DNA of 64,000 nt from Thalassia testudinum (GCA_037157565.1 JAZHRO010000013.1:115148001-115212000); one strand, 5' to 3'; counted from the stretch's first letter, positions 10,999 to 21,118 are shown. Notes: generated by a model not told the origin, from the letters alone. Numbers and translations are program-made.

Positions 10999-12428
10999 AT
11001 GAAAATGTGTCAGGGGCTTATCGCCTCCTAACACAGGGTGAGGTCCCACTCTCCCCATCACGCCTCGTCCGTGCCTCACGCCCCACGGACCTGGTTGCAT
11101 GACCCAATTACCTGTGCACTCCTCGCACATCACCCACATCGGTGCGCCTGGTCCCGGGTGCACCAACACGACCCGTTTCCCCGAGATGGCTCTGGGAGAG
11201 CAAGCCTAAGAGAGAAAAGAGAGAGAATTCGTGGGGGAGGGTAGGGGTAGTGATGTAAACATGTTTACACTACTTAAGATGTCAATTTATGCATGTTCTT
11301 AAGCATAGGATTGCATTGCATACTATAAATATTGCATAACATGCATCATCTTGCATTTAGATTAGTTTAAATAAAATGGAGGTTAGTTGTCTCCTTTTAT
11401 GTTCATGGATAGGGAAAACTTTTTTTCGGGGCCTCGTATCGAAGATCCAACCGTACAGATGTGATCAAAGCGACAATTGAAGTTCAACGACTCCAAGATC
11501 GCCCTAATCAGACATCTGTAGCATCAGAAAGAGATCGGGAAACCCTAGAAGATCAAGGGCCAAGATGGTGTGAATCCGCACTTCAAACGACAAATCTAAC
11601 CGCACGGATGGATTCGGATCGATGATCGCAGCCTAATGACACGAAAATCGACTCAATCCGACAACCATGGCACCATCTACATCATCCAGAAGATGGATAG
11701 CCAAGATGGCACCACATGGCGCCATCTCAGCCGCCCAATCAGCCGCTACACCCGTCGCTCCCTCTCTTCCTCGACAATTCTCCGTCGTTGGATGCACATC
11801 CAACAACTGTAAGCACGCACACACAAAACTCAAAGCACGACACAAACGTGCTTGTAGCACGTTGGTCGAGCGTGCTTACGCGAGTGGGCGGCGCGCGTTC
11901 AAATCGCAAGGAGCGGCGAGCAGGCGCGGGCGAGCAAACACGTGTGATCGTGTGATGAGGATCGAGCAACTGCAGGCGCTCGATAGCACCCATGCATTAT
12001 TGCATGCCCGCGCCTCACGCGAGATCAGACGCGGGCGGACGCAAGCTGAGGAGCAGGCGGAGGCACGAGATAAGCCGTCCGATCTCATGATCGAACGGCT
12101 AAGATCAGCTAAATGTGAACGCGCATTACACGTGCGAGCCAGCGAGTGGGCACGTGCGCTCCGCCACACGTCGCCCACGATGGGGCTTTAGCGACGGTTT
12201 TATCCTTCACTAAAGATCCCTGATTTAATGATTTTCAAATTAAAATGACCAAATTGCCCTTACTCCTTGCAACTATAAAAGGAGACCCCCTCCACACGAA
12301 ATTCTCATCCCTTCCTTCTCTTCTCTCCCTCTCCAAAGCTCAAGAGAAGCTTGTCCCACACCTAGGATGCTTCTCGCGAGATAAAGTCAATTTTTCGTCC
12401 CAGTTTCAGAAGCGGATCCTGCGATGAC

Positions 12429-13546
12429 TGATGTAAACACATTTACACTACTTAAGATGTCTATTTATGCATGTTCTTAAGCATAGGATTGTATTTCATG
12501 ATATAAATATTGCATAACATGCATCATCTTGCATTTAGAGTAGTTTGAATAAAATGGAGGTCAATTGTCTCCTTTTATGTGCTTGGACAGGGTAAACATT
12601 TTATCGGGGCCTCGGATCAAAGATCCAACTGTATGGATGTGATCAGGGCGACGATTGGAGTTCAACAACTCCAAGATCGCCCTAATCAGACATCCATAGC
12701 ATCAGATAGTGATCGGGGAACCCTAGAAGATCAAGGGCCAGGATTGTGTAAATCCGCACTTCAAATGACAAATCCAACTGCACGGATGAATTCGGATCGA
12801 CGATTGCAGCCCAACGACGCAAAAATCAAGTCAATCCGACATCCGTGGCACCATCTACAACTTCCAGAAGATGGACGGCCAAGATGGCACCACGTGGCAC
12901 CATCCCGGCCGCCCAACGGCCGCATATATTTTCTGAAGACCCCGCACCTGCTCCCTCTCCGCTGTTGGATCTCGATCCAACGGCTGTGGTCAGCCACGCC
13001 TAAAAGCGCCTGCTCGACCATCCGCGCCTCGTAGCGTAGCGGTCGAGCGCGCTTACGCGAGCTGTGGGTGCAGGTTCAAACTGCAGCAAAGGGGAGGAAG
13101 GTGCGGGCGTGCGGGTGATGGCGGGCATTGGATCGTCATCGAACGGTCGTCTGTGCTCAATTGAGATCACGTGCGATTGAACGCGTGGCGTCACGCGGCA
13201 TCGCACGCACCAAGCGGGCGCGCAGTAGCGGGAGAAGATGAATCTTAAGCCCTCCGATCTCGCGATCGGACGGCTGAGATTTAATGAACGTGCATAGGCG
13301 TTGAAGAAGAGCACAGCTGAGGAGGCACGCGTGGGCGCGGGTGCTATGCCCATGTTGGGGCTTTAGTGACGGATTTATCCGTCACTAAAGACCCCTCATT
13401 TATTATTTTAAAGATGTAATGACCATTTTGACCCCACTCCTTGCAACTATAAAAGGAGACCCCCTCCATATGAAATTCTCATCCCTTCCTTCTCTTCTAC
13501 ACCTCTCCAAAGCTCAAGAGAAGCTTGCCCCACACCCGGGATGCTT
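12429..13546 (+). repeat. LTR B, 5' LTR of BC with the 3' third deleted
   Basis: It matches LTR C from TGATGTAAACAC through 'cacacccgggatgctt', then stops at about 13546 where C continues 'ctcgcgagatac'. The deleted part would hold the end of R, U5 and the PBS. It keeps a G-box palindrome (12883-12904, core CACGTG), the 30-base palindrome at 13361-13390 and TATAAAA at 13448-13454. Confidence 0.85.
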
Positions 13547-14125
13547 GCTCCACATTCTTTTTAAGTTTTAAAGGAAAACATCTTCACCTGTGCTTGTAAA
13601 ACCTGGTGTGCCAATGAAACTTGTTTGAAAATACCTAAAGTTGAATCCTAAAAGCTACTAAGCAAGATTTAAACCTTAAAATTCACCACATCAAAAATAA
13701 TCTTGCTTGAAAATCATTGGTTGTGCACGCACACACAAATCAATCAATCATTAAGGGAACAACCCATTTGAAGGGCCCATCACATTCCAAAGCACATTCA
13801 AACCTAGCCCTAAATAAAATAGAGTAGACGTTGGCCTTAAAGATTGGACTCGCTCTTCAGAACCCAGAACGAGATTATTTTCGATTAGTCTGTTTCTACT
13901 ATTCAATCTGATGTCTAGCTAGGGGAGCAGAATCAAACGATCGCGGCTGGAGGGTACACTAAGAACCGGAGGCACAAGCCGAAGGAAGAACCTTCTCCCC
14001 ATTCCCTCCTTCTAACTGGTTGGATTGAATAGACGGAAGTAGATCAAATCGTTTCTTTATCTCAAGATGGGTTTTGGGAGTCTGTAGGTCTGTAGGCTAA
14101 CCCAATTAAAGACAGGTTTGATTGT
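13547..14125 (+). other. BC leader with block shared with element Q
   Basis: Untranslated leader. 13931-13997 (gcagaatcaaacgatcgcgg ... accggaggcacaagccgaag ... gaaccttc) matches Q at 44361-44424 nearly base for base. No gene is visible. A common leader block in an autonomous and a non-autonomous element is where a shared packaging or dimerisation signal would be expected; that role is inference. Confidence 0.6.
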
Positions 14126-15622
14126 TTGTATTGCAGGGCACCTTTCTTCCTCCCATGTCTCATGAATCCTTCCACATATTTCACGCATTCCCGCTCTTTC
14201 CCTCCTGTTGTGAATTATCCTCAACATGACGATTATCCTGACTCGTATTGTAATCAACCATCAGTTAGTTGGGATAATTCGGATTGGGGATACAACTTCG
14301 GACCTCCGTATTTAGGGTCTAACCCTGAACACTTTGATTGTGATTTCATGAACAACCTAACCCTGAACAATCTTCGGATATCCTTCTCAGTGCCACATCG
14401 ATTATAGATCGTCTTCCTTTCATGAACAACCTAATACGATCTACAATCAAGAAGGATACATCGATCCTTACCCATCCTCTGATTTCACTACCTTTAAGTC
14501 ATCACCATCTTTTGAACAATCTAAAATGACCTATTATTAGGAAGGGTATAACGAATCTCAATTTGTTAATTCCTCTGCATTGATGTCAAACCCGCCCAAT
14601 CCTGAACCAACTCATTTGGTTCAGGTTAATCAGGTTCAAGATAAGGTTCTGGCTAACTTGAGGAATATCATTCAATCTTTAGAAGTTCAGCCAATACCTT
14701 GCATTGAGAGATTGGAGCCCTTAATTGAAATGATTGATGATTTAAACAAGTCTTTGTTAGATTGGCTCCAGGATGTTAAGGATAAGAACCCAGGTGAGTT
14801 TCTACTTGGGAAATTAGCGAAATTGAGGATGAGATTCGTGGTTTCTTTGATTCAATCTTGGGATGATTCCCAGGATGAACCTTCTTCAGGAAAGCCAATG
14901 ACAGAACCTGCTCAGGCACCTGTTGGGGGGGCACATGTTACGAGGCTGACCAGATTGAATTAAAGCAACCAATTAAGGATGATCTGATTTCTTCACCTGA
15001 GATCCCTGATACGAGTTACGAGGAAACGTATGTCTCTTGGGAACAGAAAGTGACAATTGATTTTGGGATATACATTGATACGGATCTTGATTTCTTTGAT
15101 GGTGAAGATTCAAGTTGCGAAGTCTCACGCGAGTTTTCTGAACATGATTTCTGTGAGACGATTGGGCCTGAGGAATCTGATAGATCATTTGATAGCCCAA
15201 TAACTGAGGAAACTGATCTTATTAGGGCACACATTACGGATCCAAAATTGCATTTTCTGGAGGAATCAATTCAATGCCCTGATTATCAGTTACACCTCGT
15301 TGAGCTTATCGATAATTCTATTTCTGAGATAATTAGATCCAAGTCAATTCTGATTCTGCCACATCATTTAGACTTGGAGATTTCATACGGGGTGATTAAC
15401 ATGCAAGAGGTCTCAAAATTTAACATTCGGAATGAGGAGGATAGGAGCTGGGAAGTTCTGATTTGGGAAGTTAATTTTGGAGGAAATGGAAGATTGAGTC
15501 GAAGGGTTCCTTTTAAGCTGAAACCATCAAATCAGAACCCTTACGACATTTGTTTTGAGGATGTCAAACCCAAGCACACATTCAACGATTATCCTTTTGA
15601 GCTTAATTTCTCTGTAACCTGA
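14126..15622 (+). pseudogene. BC-encoded protein of unknown function
   Basis: Not a family I recognise. The first part (about 14150-14575) is Tyr/Pro/Asn/Ser-rich with repeated short 'NPE', 'SF', 'YP' pieces. The middle ('LRNIIQSLEVQPIPCIERLEPLIEMIDDLNKSLL', about 14655-14760) looks helical. The last part (about 15050-15622) is strongly acidic and ends 'NDYPFELNFSVT'. Interruptions are TAG at 14405-14407, TAG near 14536, and a frame change at the G-run around 14925-14931. A similar layout (Tyr/Asn/Pro-rich then acidic) occurs in the 22283-24060 fragment. It has no CCHC, DLG or FMDD motif. A diverged Gag is possible, or a protein unique to these non-autonomous elements. Confidence 0.55.
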
Positions 15623-17199
15623 TTTTTTGGTCTTGGGTTGCATCCTCATAAATTGCAGGCCCGACCCCACTTGCATTCTGATTTCAGGTTTTGGATAATT
15701 TTTATCCAGAACCTAAGATATTCTCAATTATAGGGGATGGGTCTGCACCACAATCTGGTCCACATCTGTGGACCTCTGTTAATAGGTCAGAGGATTCTTC
15801 TGTTTATTCTGATTCTGACCTACACTTGTGAATTCTTCATTTCTTTTCTTTGTATAGTGTGCTTAGCTGAAGGCACTAAACTCAGCACATATACAGTTTT
15901 TCTTAGTTTTCATCTCGGAGCGGACCTAACATTCACTCAATTCAGGTGCTTTCTACGCTTTTCCACTCTGTTTTATGTCTTTTTAATACAACGATGACAT
16001 TGCATTAGATAGGCATGGGGGGGTGGATATTTATCTCTGAATTCATTCGTCAGCTCCGTAGATTTGTTTTATTTTCTTTTATAAAAAAAAAATCAGAATT
16101 AGGAAAGAGAATTTGGGTTTAAGAAAATTTTCAATCTTAGGAAATACTACATTAAGATCTGAACACAAAGACCCTTCAGGTCTTTGGACTTAATCAGCCC
16201 GTGTATCCACTAAAATGTAGATTTGTTTTTCGAGTTCTCGCCAGCCTGAATTTTATTTTAATTCGAGTAAATAAGTTTGGGTGATAAGTACACGACTTAT
16301 CAACTCGCCCTCTGATTTGAGGGAATTTTGAGTTTCTGGCATCTACACACTTTCTTTGCACTAACTCATTGTTTGACGATTTTAACAGAAATTGGGTAGC
16401 TAATGAACCTTCTAGGGTGATATGGCTGGCAAGTTATCATGGGTAATAGCCCATAGGTAGGTTGTCCAGAGCCCAATCACTGGACCTTTCTCTTTTTGTT
16501 GTCTTTAGGTAAATCTTAGACCAGGGAAGCCACCTACTTAAAAAAAAAAAGAAAGGGAAAAAAAATCAAAAAGAAAAGGAGAAAAGAACAAAAAGAAATA
16601 AGCCACACTTCGCCACACGAGTATGGCAGGCAAGTTGTCGGTGGTAACAGCTCATCGATCGGTTGTCCAGAACCCAGCTCAGTAAATGCACTAAAAATTC
16701 CCAAAACACTTAGGAAGAAGCGGAGAAATAGAATAAACCGAGGAGATATACACTGGATTCACCCTTGTGTTGACCCCGTAAAAAATAAAAGTAGGGAGAA
16801 AGCTACTGGTTGTAAAGATACACCTTTAGGCAGAATTCTTTTTGAGGTCACCTAGAGGCGTAGAAATTCGAAGTCTGTTTTAATTGCCAGTCAACGAGTC
16901 TATCACAATCATAATAAGATGCCTAAAGCTTAGGGTTCTCATCAAATCTTAGGTGAGTTGAATGGCCGTAGAAAGCCACTCTTAAACCCTAAAATTTGAA
17001 AATCCAAAAAACTTAGAAAAGAGTAAAAAGAGAAAAATAAAATTTTCTTTGAATAAGGCGAGGCTTGAGGCAGTCTGGATGATACTTGGGTACTATTGTG
17101 TCTTTGAAAGTTCAGTTCCTAAGTAGACAATTTCTTAATGATTGAAAATAACTCAGGTCCAAATAATCCAACCTAATTCTTTTATAAATAGCATATAGT
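15623..17199 (+). other. BC 3' noncoding region
   Basis: No supportable gene. It holds a perfect hairpin with arms GGTCCACA and TGTGGACC inside 15756-15775 (counterpart at 24164-24183), a PPT-like run GGCATGGGGGGGTGG at about 16013-16027, and an imperfect direct repeat of about 55 bases at about 16421-16475 and 16622-16675 ('tatggc-ggcaagtt ... ggttgtccaga'). A/T-rich simple stretches surround 16082 and 16540-16600. Confidence 0.6.
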
Positions 17200-17236
17200 T
17201 TTTGCTAGGGACTAGCAAAAGATAGGCATGGGGGTA
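17200..17236 (+). other. BC pre-PPT hairpin and polypurine tract
   Basis: The stem TTTTGCTAG/CTAGCAAAA with loop GGA at 17200-17220 is followed by GATAGGCATGGGGGTA at 17221-17236, ending exactly at the TG of LTR C. Confidence 0.85.
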
Positions 17237-17690
17237 TGATGTAAACACATTTACACTACTTAAGATGTCTATTTATGCATGTTCTTAAGCATAGGATTGC
17301 ATTTCATGATATAAATATTGCAAAACATGCATCATTTTGCATTTAGAGTAGTTTGAATAAAATGGAGGTTAACTGTCTCCTTTTATGTGCTTGGATAGGG
17401 TAAACATTTTATCGGGGCCTCGGATCAAAGATCCAACTGTATGGATGTGATCAAGGCGGCGATTGGAGTTCAACGACTCCAAGATCGCCCTAATCAGGCA
17501 TCCGTAGCATCAAATAGTGACTGGGGAATCCTAGAAGATCAAGGTCTAGAATGGTGTAAATTCTCACTTCAAATGACAAATTCGACCACACGGATGAATT
17601 CGGATCGACGATTGCAGCCCAACGACGTAAAAATCAAGTAAATCTGACATCCGTGGCACCATCTACAACTTCCAGAAGATGGACGGCTAA

Positions 17691-17712
17691 GATGGCGCCA
17701 CGTGGCGCCATC
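17691..17712. promoter_or_regulatory. 22-base perfect palindrome centred on a G-box (LTR C)
   Basis: GATGGCGCCAC meets its own complement around a central CACGTG, the core bound by plant bZIP and bHLH factors. Equivalents lie at 12883-12904 (B, CACGTG kept), 11705-11726 (A, core CACATG) and 21952-21973 (Y, CACGTG kept). It lies about 550 bases upstream of the LTR TATA. Confidence 0.65.
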
Positions 17713-18168
17713 CTGGCTGCCCAAACGGCCGCATACATTTTTTGAAGACCCCGCACCTGCTCCCTCTCCACCGTTGGATCTCGATCCAACGGCTGTGGTC
17801 AGCCACGCCTAAAAGCGCCTACTCGACCATCCGCGCCTCGTAGCACAGCGGTCGAGCGCGCTTACGCGAGCTGCGGGCGCGGGTTCGAACCGCAGCGAAG
17901 GGGAGGAAGGCGTGGGCGTGCGGGAAATGGCGGGCGTTGGATCGTCATCGGACAGCCGTCTACGCTCAATTGAGTCACGCGCGATTGAACGCGCGGCGTC
18001 ACGCGGCATCGCACGCACCAGGCGGGTCCGCAGCAGCGGGCGAAGATGAATCTTAAGCCGTCCGATCTAGCGATCGGACGGCTGAGATCTGATGAACGTG
18101 CGTAGGCGTTGAAGAAGAGCGCAACTGAGGAGGCGCACGTGGGCGCGGGTGCTACGCCCACATTGGGG

Positions 18169-18198
18169 CTTTAGTGACGGATTTATCCGTCACTAAAG
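18169..18198. promoter_or_regulatory. 30-base palindrome upstream of the LTR C TATA box
   Basis: Arms CTTTAGTGACGGAT and ATCCGTCACTAAAG are separated by TT. It sits about 58 bases upstream of TATAAAA (18256). The identical palindrome in LTR B is at 13361-13390, a decayed one in A at about 12186-12215, and LTR Y has a counterpart with AGCGACATTT arms at about 21151-21182. The TGACG inside each arm is a known bZIP (TGA-type) core. Confidence 0.6.
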
Positions 18199-18255
18199 AC
18201 CCCTCATTTATTATTTTAAAGATGTAATGACCATTTTGCCCCCACTCCTTGCAAC

Positions 18256-18262
18256 TATAAAA
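18256..18262 (+). promoter_or_regulatory. TATA box of LTR C
   Basis: CTATAAAAGGAGACCCC, conserved in LTRs A (12274) and B (13448). It marks the U3/R region of this family. Confidence 0.75.
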
Positions 18263-19589
18263 GGAGACCCCCTCCATACGAAATTCTCATCCCTTCCTTC
18301 TCTTCTCTACCTCTCCAAAGCTCAAGAGAAGCTTGTCCCACACCCGGGATGCTTCTCGCGAGATACAGTCCAAATTTTCGTCCCCCATCAGAAGTGGATC
18401 CCGCGACGACGACGGCGTGCTGCCCCGTTCCCGTTCTTCTGCTTCATTCTCCTTCGTCCTGCTTCGTCCTCCTTCATCCAGGCGTCGTCCCATCCGGCTC
18501 ATCCTCCAAGCGACCGTCGAGGAGGATTTCTCTCTCCCTATTCTTTTTACTGCTTTCTAGTATAGATTTACTGCTTTCTAGAGTAGTTCTGCTCGTCCTC
18601 CAAGCGATCGTCGAGGAGGACATTTCTCCCTCCATTCTTTTAATGCTTTCTAGAGTAAATTTATCGCTTTCTAGTGCAATTATTTTATGCTTTCTAGTTG
18701 TAATGAACAAGTTCCTTAATGATAAATTCTCTGCTTATTCTACATCTCATTTTTTATTTCTATGTGTAATATTCTCTCTCTTACCCTCTCTCTCTCTTCT
18801 ATTTATTGTAAATAATTAGATAGTTTTAAATTAAATTACTTCGTGACAAATAAAAAGAAGCGCGTAGTTTTTAAATTAAACGTCCGCCTCCCTGTGTTCG
18901 ACCCAGAATTTCAATTTCGGTATAAATTTTATTTGTTGAACACGAATTCTTCGCTTTCAAACTACATCGACAGGTTTTCCAAAACCAAACACGTTAGCGT
19001 AGCGATTCGTGCGTTCAACAATGACGACGACATGCTGCCCTGTTCCCGTTCTTCCTGCTTCGTCCTCCTTCATCCTGCTCCGTTCCCCATTGTCTAGGCG
19101 TTGTCCCATCTGACTCATCCTCCAAGTGACCGTTGAGGAGGATATCTCTCTCCCCATTCCTTTTACTATTTTCTAGAATAGATTTACTGCTTTCTAGAGT
19201 ATATTTACTGCTTTCTAGTGTAATCATTTTCCCGCTTTCTAGTCGTAATATTTAGTGTAATGAACAATCCTTCTGATAATTAATTCCATGTTCATTCTAC
19301 ATCTCTTTTTGGTTTTTCTTTGTAATATTCTCTCTCTCTCTCTTCTATTTAGTGTAAATAGATAGATAGTTTCTAGTCAATTAAATTACTTCGTGACAAA
19401 TAAAACAAACGCATATTTTTTAAATCAAACGTCCGCCTCCCTGTGTTTGACCCGGGATTTCTATTCCGGTATAAATTTTATTTATTGAACGCGAGTTCTT
19501 CACTTTCATACTACAATGACAGGCTTTCAAAACCAAACACGTTAGCATAGCAACTCGTAGAGTTCAACAGGTAGGTTTTGCACTTTGCA

Positions 19590-19945
19590 GGGAAAGGAAG
19601 AGAGAGGAAGCTTGAAGGTGAAAGGCACGGCAAGGACTGAAGGAGGAAGCTGAAGAAGGAAGCTAAGGAGAAGAAGGAGCCACAAAGGAAGCTAAGGAAA
19701 AAGGCTAAGGAAGGAGAAGGCAGAGCTAAAACCAAAGTTGAAGAAAGAAGAAGAAGAGCTGAAGGCCAAGGCAGAAAGGAAGAAGAAGAAGTAGAAGAAG
19801 AGAAAGAGGAAAGAAGCCAACGACAAAGGAAGGACCAAAGCTAAGGAAAAAAGAAGAAGAAGGAGAAGAAGAAGAACCAGAGAAAGAAAGAAAAGAAAGA
19901 GAACACGCCAAAGAGAAGAAGCAAGAGAAAAAGAAAAGTCAAACA
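19590..19945 (+). repeat. Purine-rich tract in LTR X
   Basis: About 350 bases almost free of pyrimidines on the plus strand, built from GAAG, AAGG and AAGCTAAGG units. It lies in the transcribed part of LTR X, between its TATA and its U5 motif. Long open frames on the opposite strand (Phe/Leu/Ser-only) are a consequence of composition and are not called. Confidence 0.8.
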
Positions 19946-21110
19946 CTTTTAAGACATCTAACTCTATAATCAAATGTCCAATTTCTCTTTTATGCTACAT
20001 TTTATTCATAGACTCATGCTTTACATTTTGAATTAGATTTTGAGTAGTTTTAAGTGTTCAAATTGCCTCTATTATTGAGATTAGTGTATGAACTCCATTT
20101 TCTCCCTGTGTTCGACCTCGGACTTAAACTTCAAGTAATAAAATTGTATTTGTTTTGAATGCTTTTTCGACTGTACTACAACGCGACCTTTTTAAAACCC
20201 GATCAAGCGCTCTCAACACCGCACGCGGGCTGAAGGTGGCTGCTGTGTTTGTTGGTGGTCTGCTGCTAAGGGGGCAGGTTAGCTAAGGTGGGGGCGATGG
20301 GTGAAGGGACGATGGTGGTGTTGGATCACTCTATTTAGGTTGGAGAAGAGGAAGAAGAAGGATATGGTTATGCATGCTGCTACGGAGGGGTTGGTGGTGA
20401 GGATGCGCATGCTGTCATCGTGCGCAGGAGGTCGAGGGCGAGAGGAGGAAGATGGATGCTTGCTTTAGATCACGGTGCATGCCATGTCCACGGTGTGTAC
20501 ATGAGGAGCACGATGGAGGCGAGAGCAGATCCCCCTCCAGGAGGGGGGGAAGATTATGGCCCTCTTCATTGGCGCCCTCTTTTTAAAATATCTGCGGCCG
20601 ACTTCTGCAACCACTCGCGGAGATTAAGAGTGGTTGGAACAGAAGGATAAGTCCTGTCCGTTAGGCATCAAATGTCTGATAAAACCATCAGACGTCTTAA
20701 AATGTTTGGTTGTCAAGGAGTCCACGTTGGAGGTTCCAGACGTCCAGATTAGATTCCAGACATCTTAAAATGGGATTTTGGATGTCTGACTGCTGCCTTT
20801 AAGTGTCTTGCACCTAGCCTGCATCCACCAAATAATTATCATAACATATCATATGTATTAAGCATAAAATTGGTGCATAAGATGATATACAGACTATGTT
20901 GAATTCTCCCTTAATTCCTAATCAAATATTAACTAGGAATGACTAATTAAAGAGTACTTAGGCCAAACAATGGTCCACAAAAGTGGAGTTATCAGGAGGC
21001 CTTTGGAGCTTGGGAATAAGCTCTAAGGGAGTTTTGGTAGGCTACTAAAGCTTAGAAGTAGGTGGGAGTAGAGTAGGTAGAGATGGTTTGGAAGGGAAGG
21101 GGTCATGGGG

Positions 21111-21118
21111 TTTATATA
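21111..21118 (-). promoter_or_regulatory. TATA box of LTR Y (minus strand)
   Basis: TATATAAA on the minus strand, about 33 bases downstream of the palindrome at 21151-21182 in the direction of transcription. This repeats the palindrome-TATA arrangement of LTRs B and C. Confidence 0.55.

Larger units (their letters stand above)
12429..19020 (+). mobile_element. Non-autonomous Athila-derived element BC
   Basis: A 6.6-kb element with LTR B (12429-13546, truncated), internal region and full LTR C (17237-19020), flanked by atgac at 12424-12428 and 19021-19025. The internal region has no protease, RT, RNase H or integrase. It encodes one broken Tyr/Asn/Pro-rich and acidic protein, followed by a noncoding region with two PPT-like runs. 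A leader block matches autonomous element Q. LTRs B and C look roughly 95% alike over the shared part by eye. LTR B lacks its last roughly 660 bases and the PBS is gone, so the copy is dead. Confidence 0.85.
17237..19020 (+). repeat. LTR C, complete 3' LTR of BC
   Basis: 1784 bases, TGATGTAAAC to GTTCAACA, followed by the target duplication atgac at 19021. U3 is unusually rich in perfect palindromes: 17691-17712 (G-box centred), 17771-17792, 18057-18082 and 18169-18198. TATAAAA is at 18256-18262. The U5 motif 'cctccctgtgttcgaccc' starts at about 18886. Open frames inside it are by-products of GC-rich palindromic sequence. Confidence 0.9.
11251..19569 (+). mobile_element. Solo LTR A, split by element BC
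   Basis: LTR A runs 11251-12428 and 19026-19569 (about 1.72 kb), TG to CA, flanked by the duplication ggtag at 11246-11250 and 19570-19574. It starts with a 16-bp perfect palindrome at 11254-11269. It has a decayed G-box palindrome (11705-11726, CACATG centre), a TATA at 12274-12280 and the U5 motif 'cctccctgtgtttgaccc' at about 19436. It is the same LTR family as B and C but visibly more diverged. Joining the two halves across BC restores continuity with LTR C, so it is one LTR interrupted by BC. Confidence 0.85.
9126..20218 (+). mobile_element. Solo LTR X, carrying nested insertions
   Basis: The LTR starts TGATGG at 9126 and ends CTCAACA at 20218. It is made of 9126-11250 plus 19575-20218 (about 2.77 kb). 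Flanks are ccgcg (9121-9125) and ccgca (20219-20223), one CpG-type change apart, so I read them as a target-site duplication. The U5 motif 'ctccctgtgttcgacc' is at about 20108-20123 and TATAAAA at 10059-10065. An inverted repeat at about 9860-9896 (AGAGAATC...GATTCTCT) lies upstream of the TATA. No internal region is attached on either side, hence a solo LTR. About 10330-11250 has open frames on both strands but no recognised product. Confidence 0.72.

Noticed and set aside
10008..11169. Possible captured host-gene fragment in LTR X
   Set aside because: Several 100-160-codon frames exist on both strands, but I recognise no protein family, intron borders or codon bias. Left as LTR sequence.
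11251..13546. Two LTRs in direct tandem (A then B)
   Set aside because: Same explanation: A is interrupted by B's element, and its remainder is at 19026-19569.
18409..19570. Apparent tandem duplication of about 600 bases at the end of LTR C
   Set aside because: The second copy (from 19026) is the displaced end of LTR A. The atgac duplication at 12424 and 19021 shows that BC was inserted into A, so no duplication event is needed.
19692..19973. Leu/Phe/Ser-rich minus-strand frame resembling membrane segments
   Set aside because: It is the complement of the purine-rich tract. The hydrophobic look comes from TTC/CTT codons.
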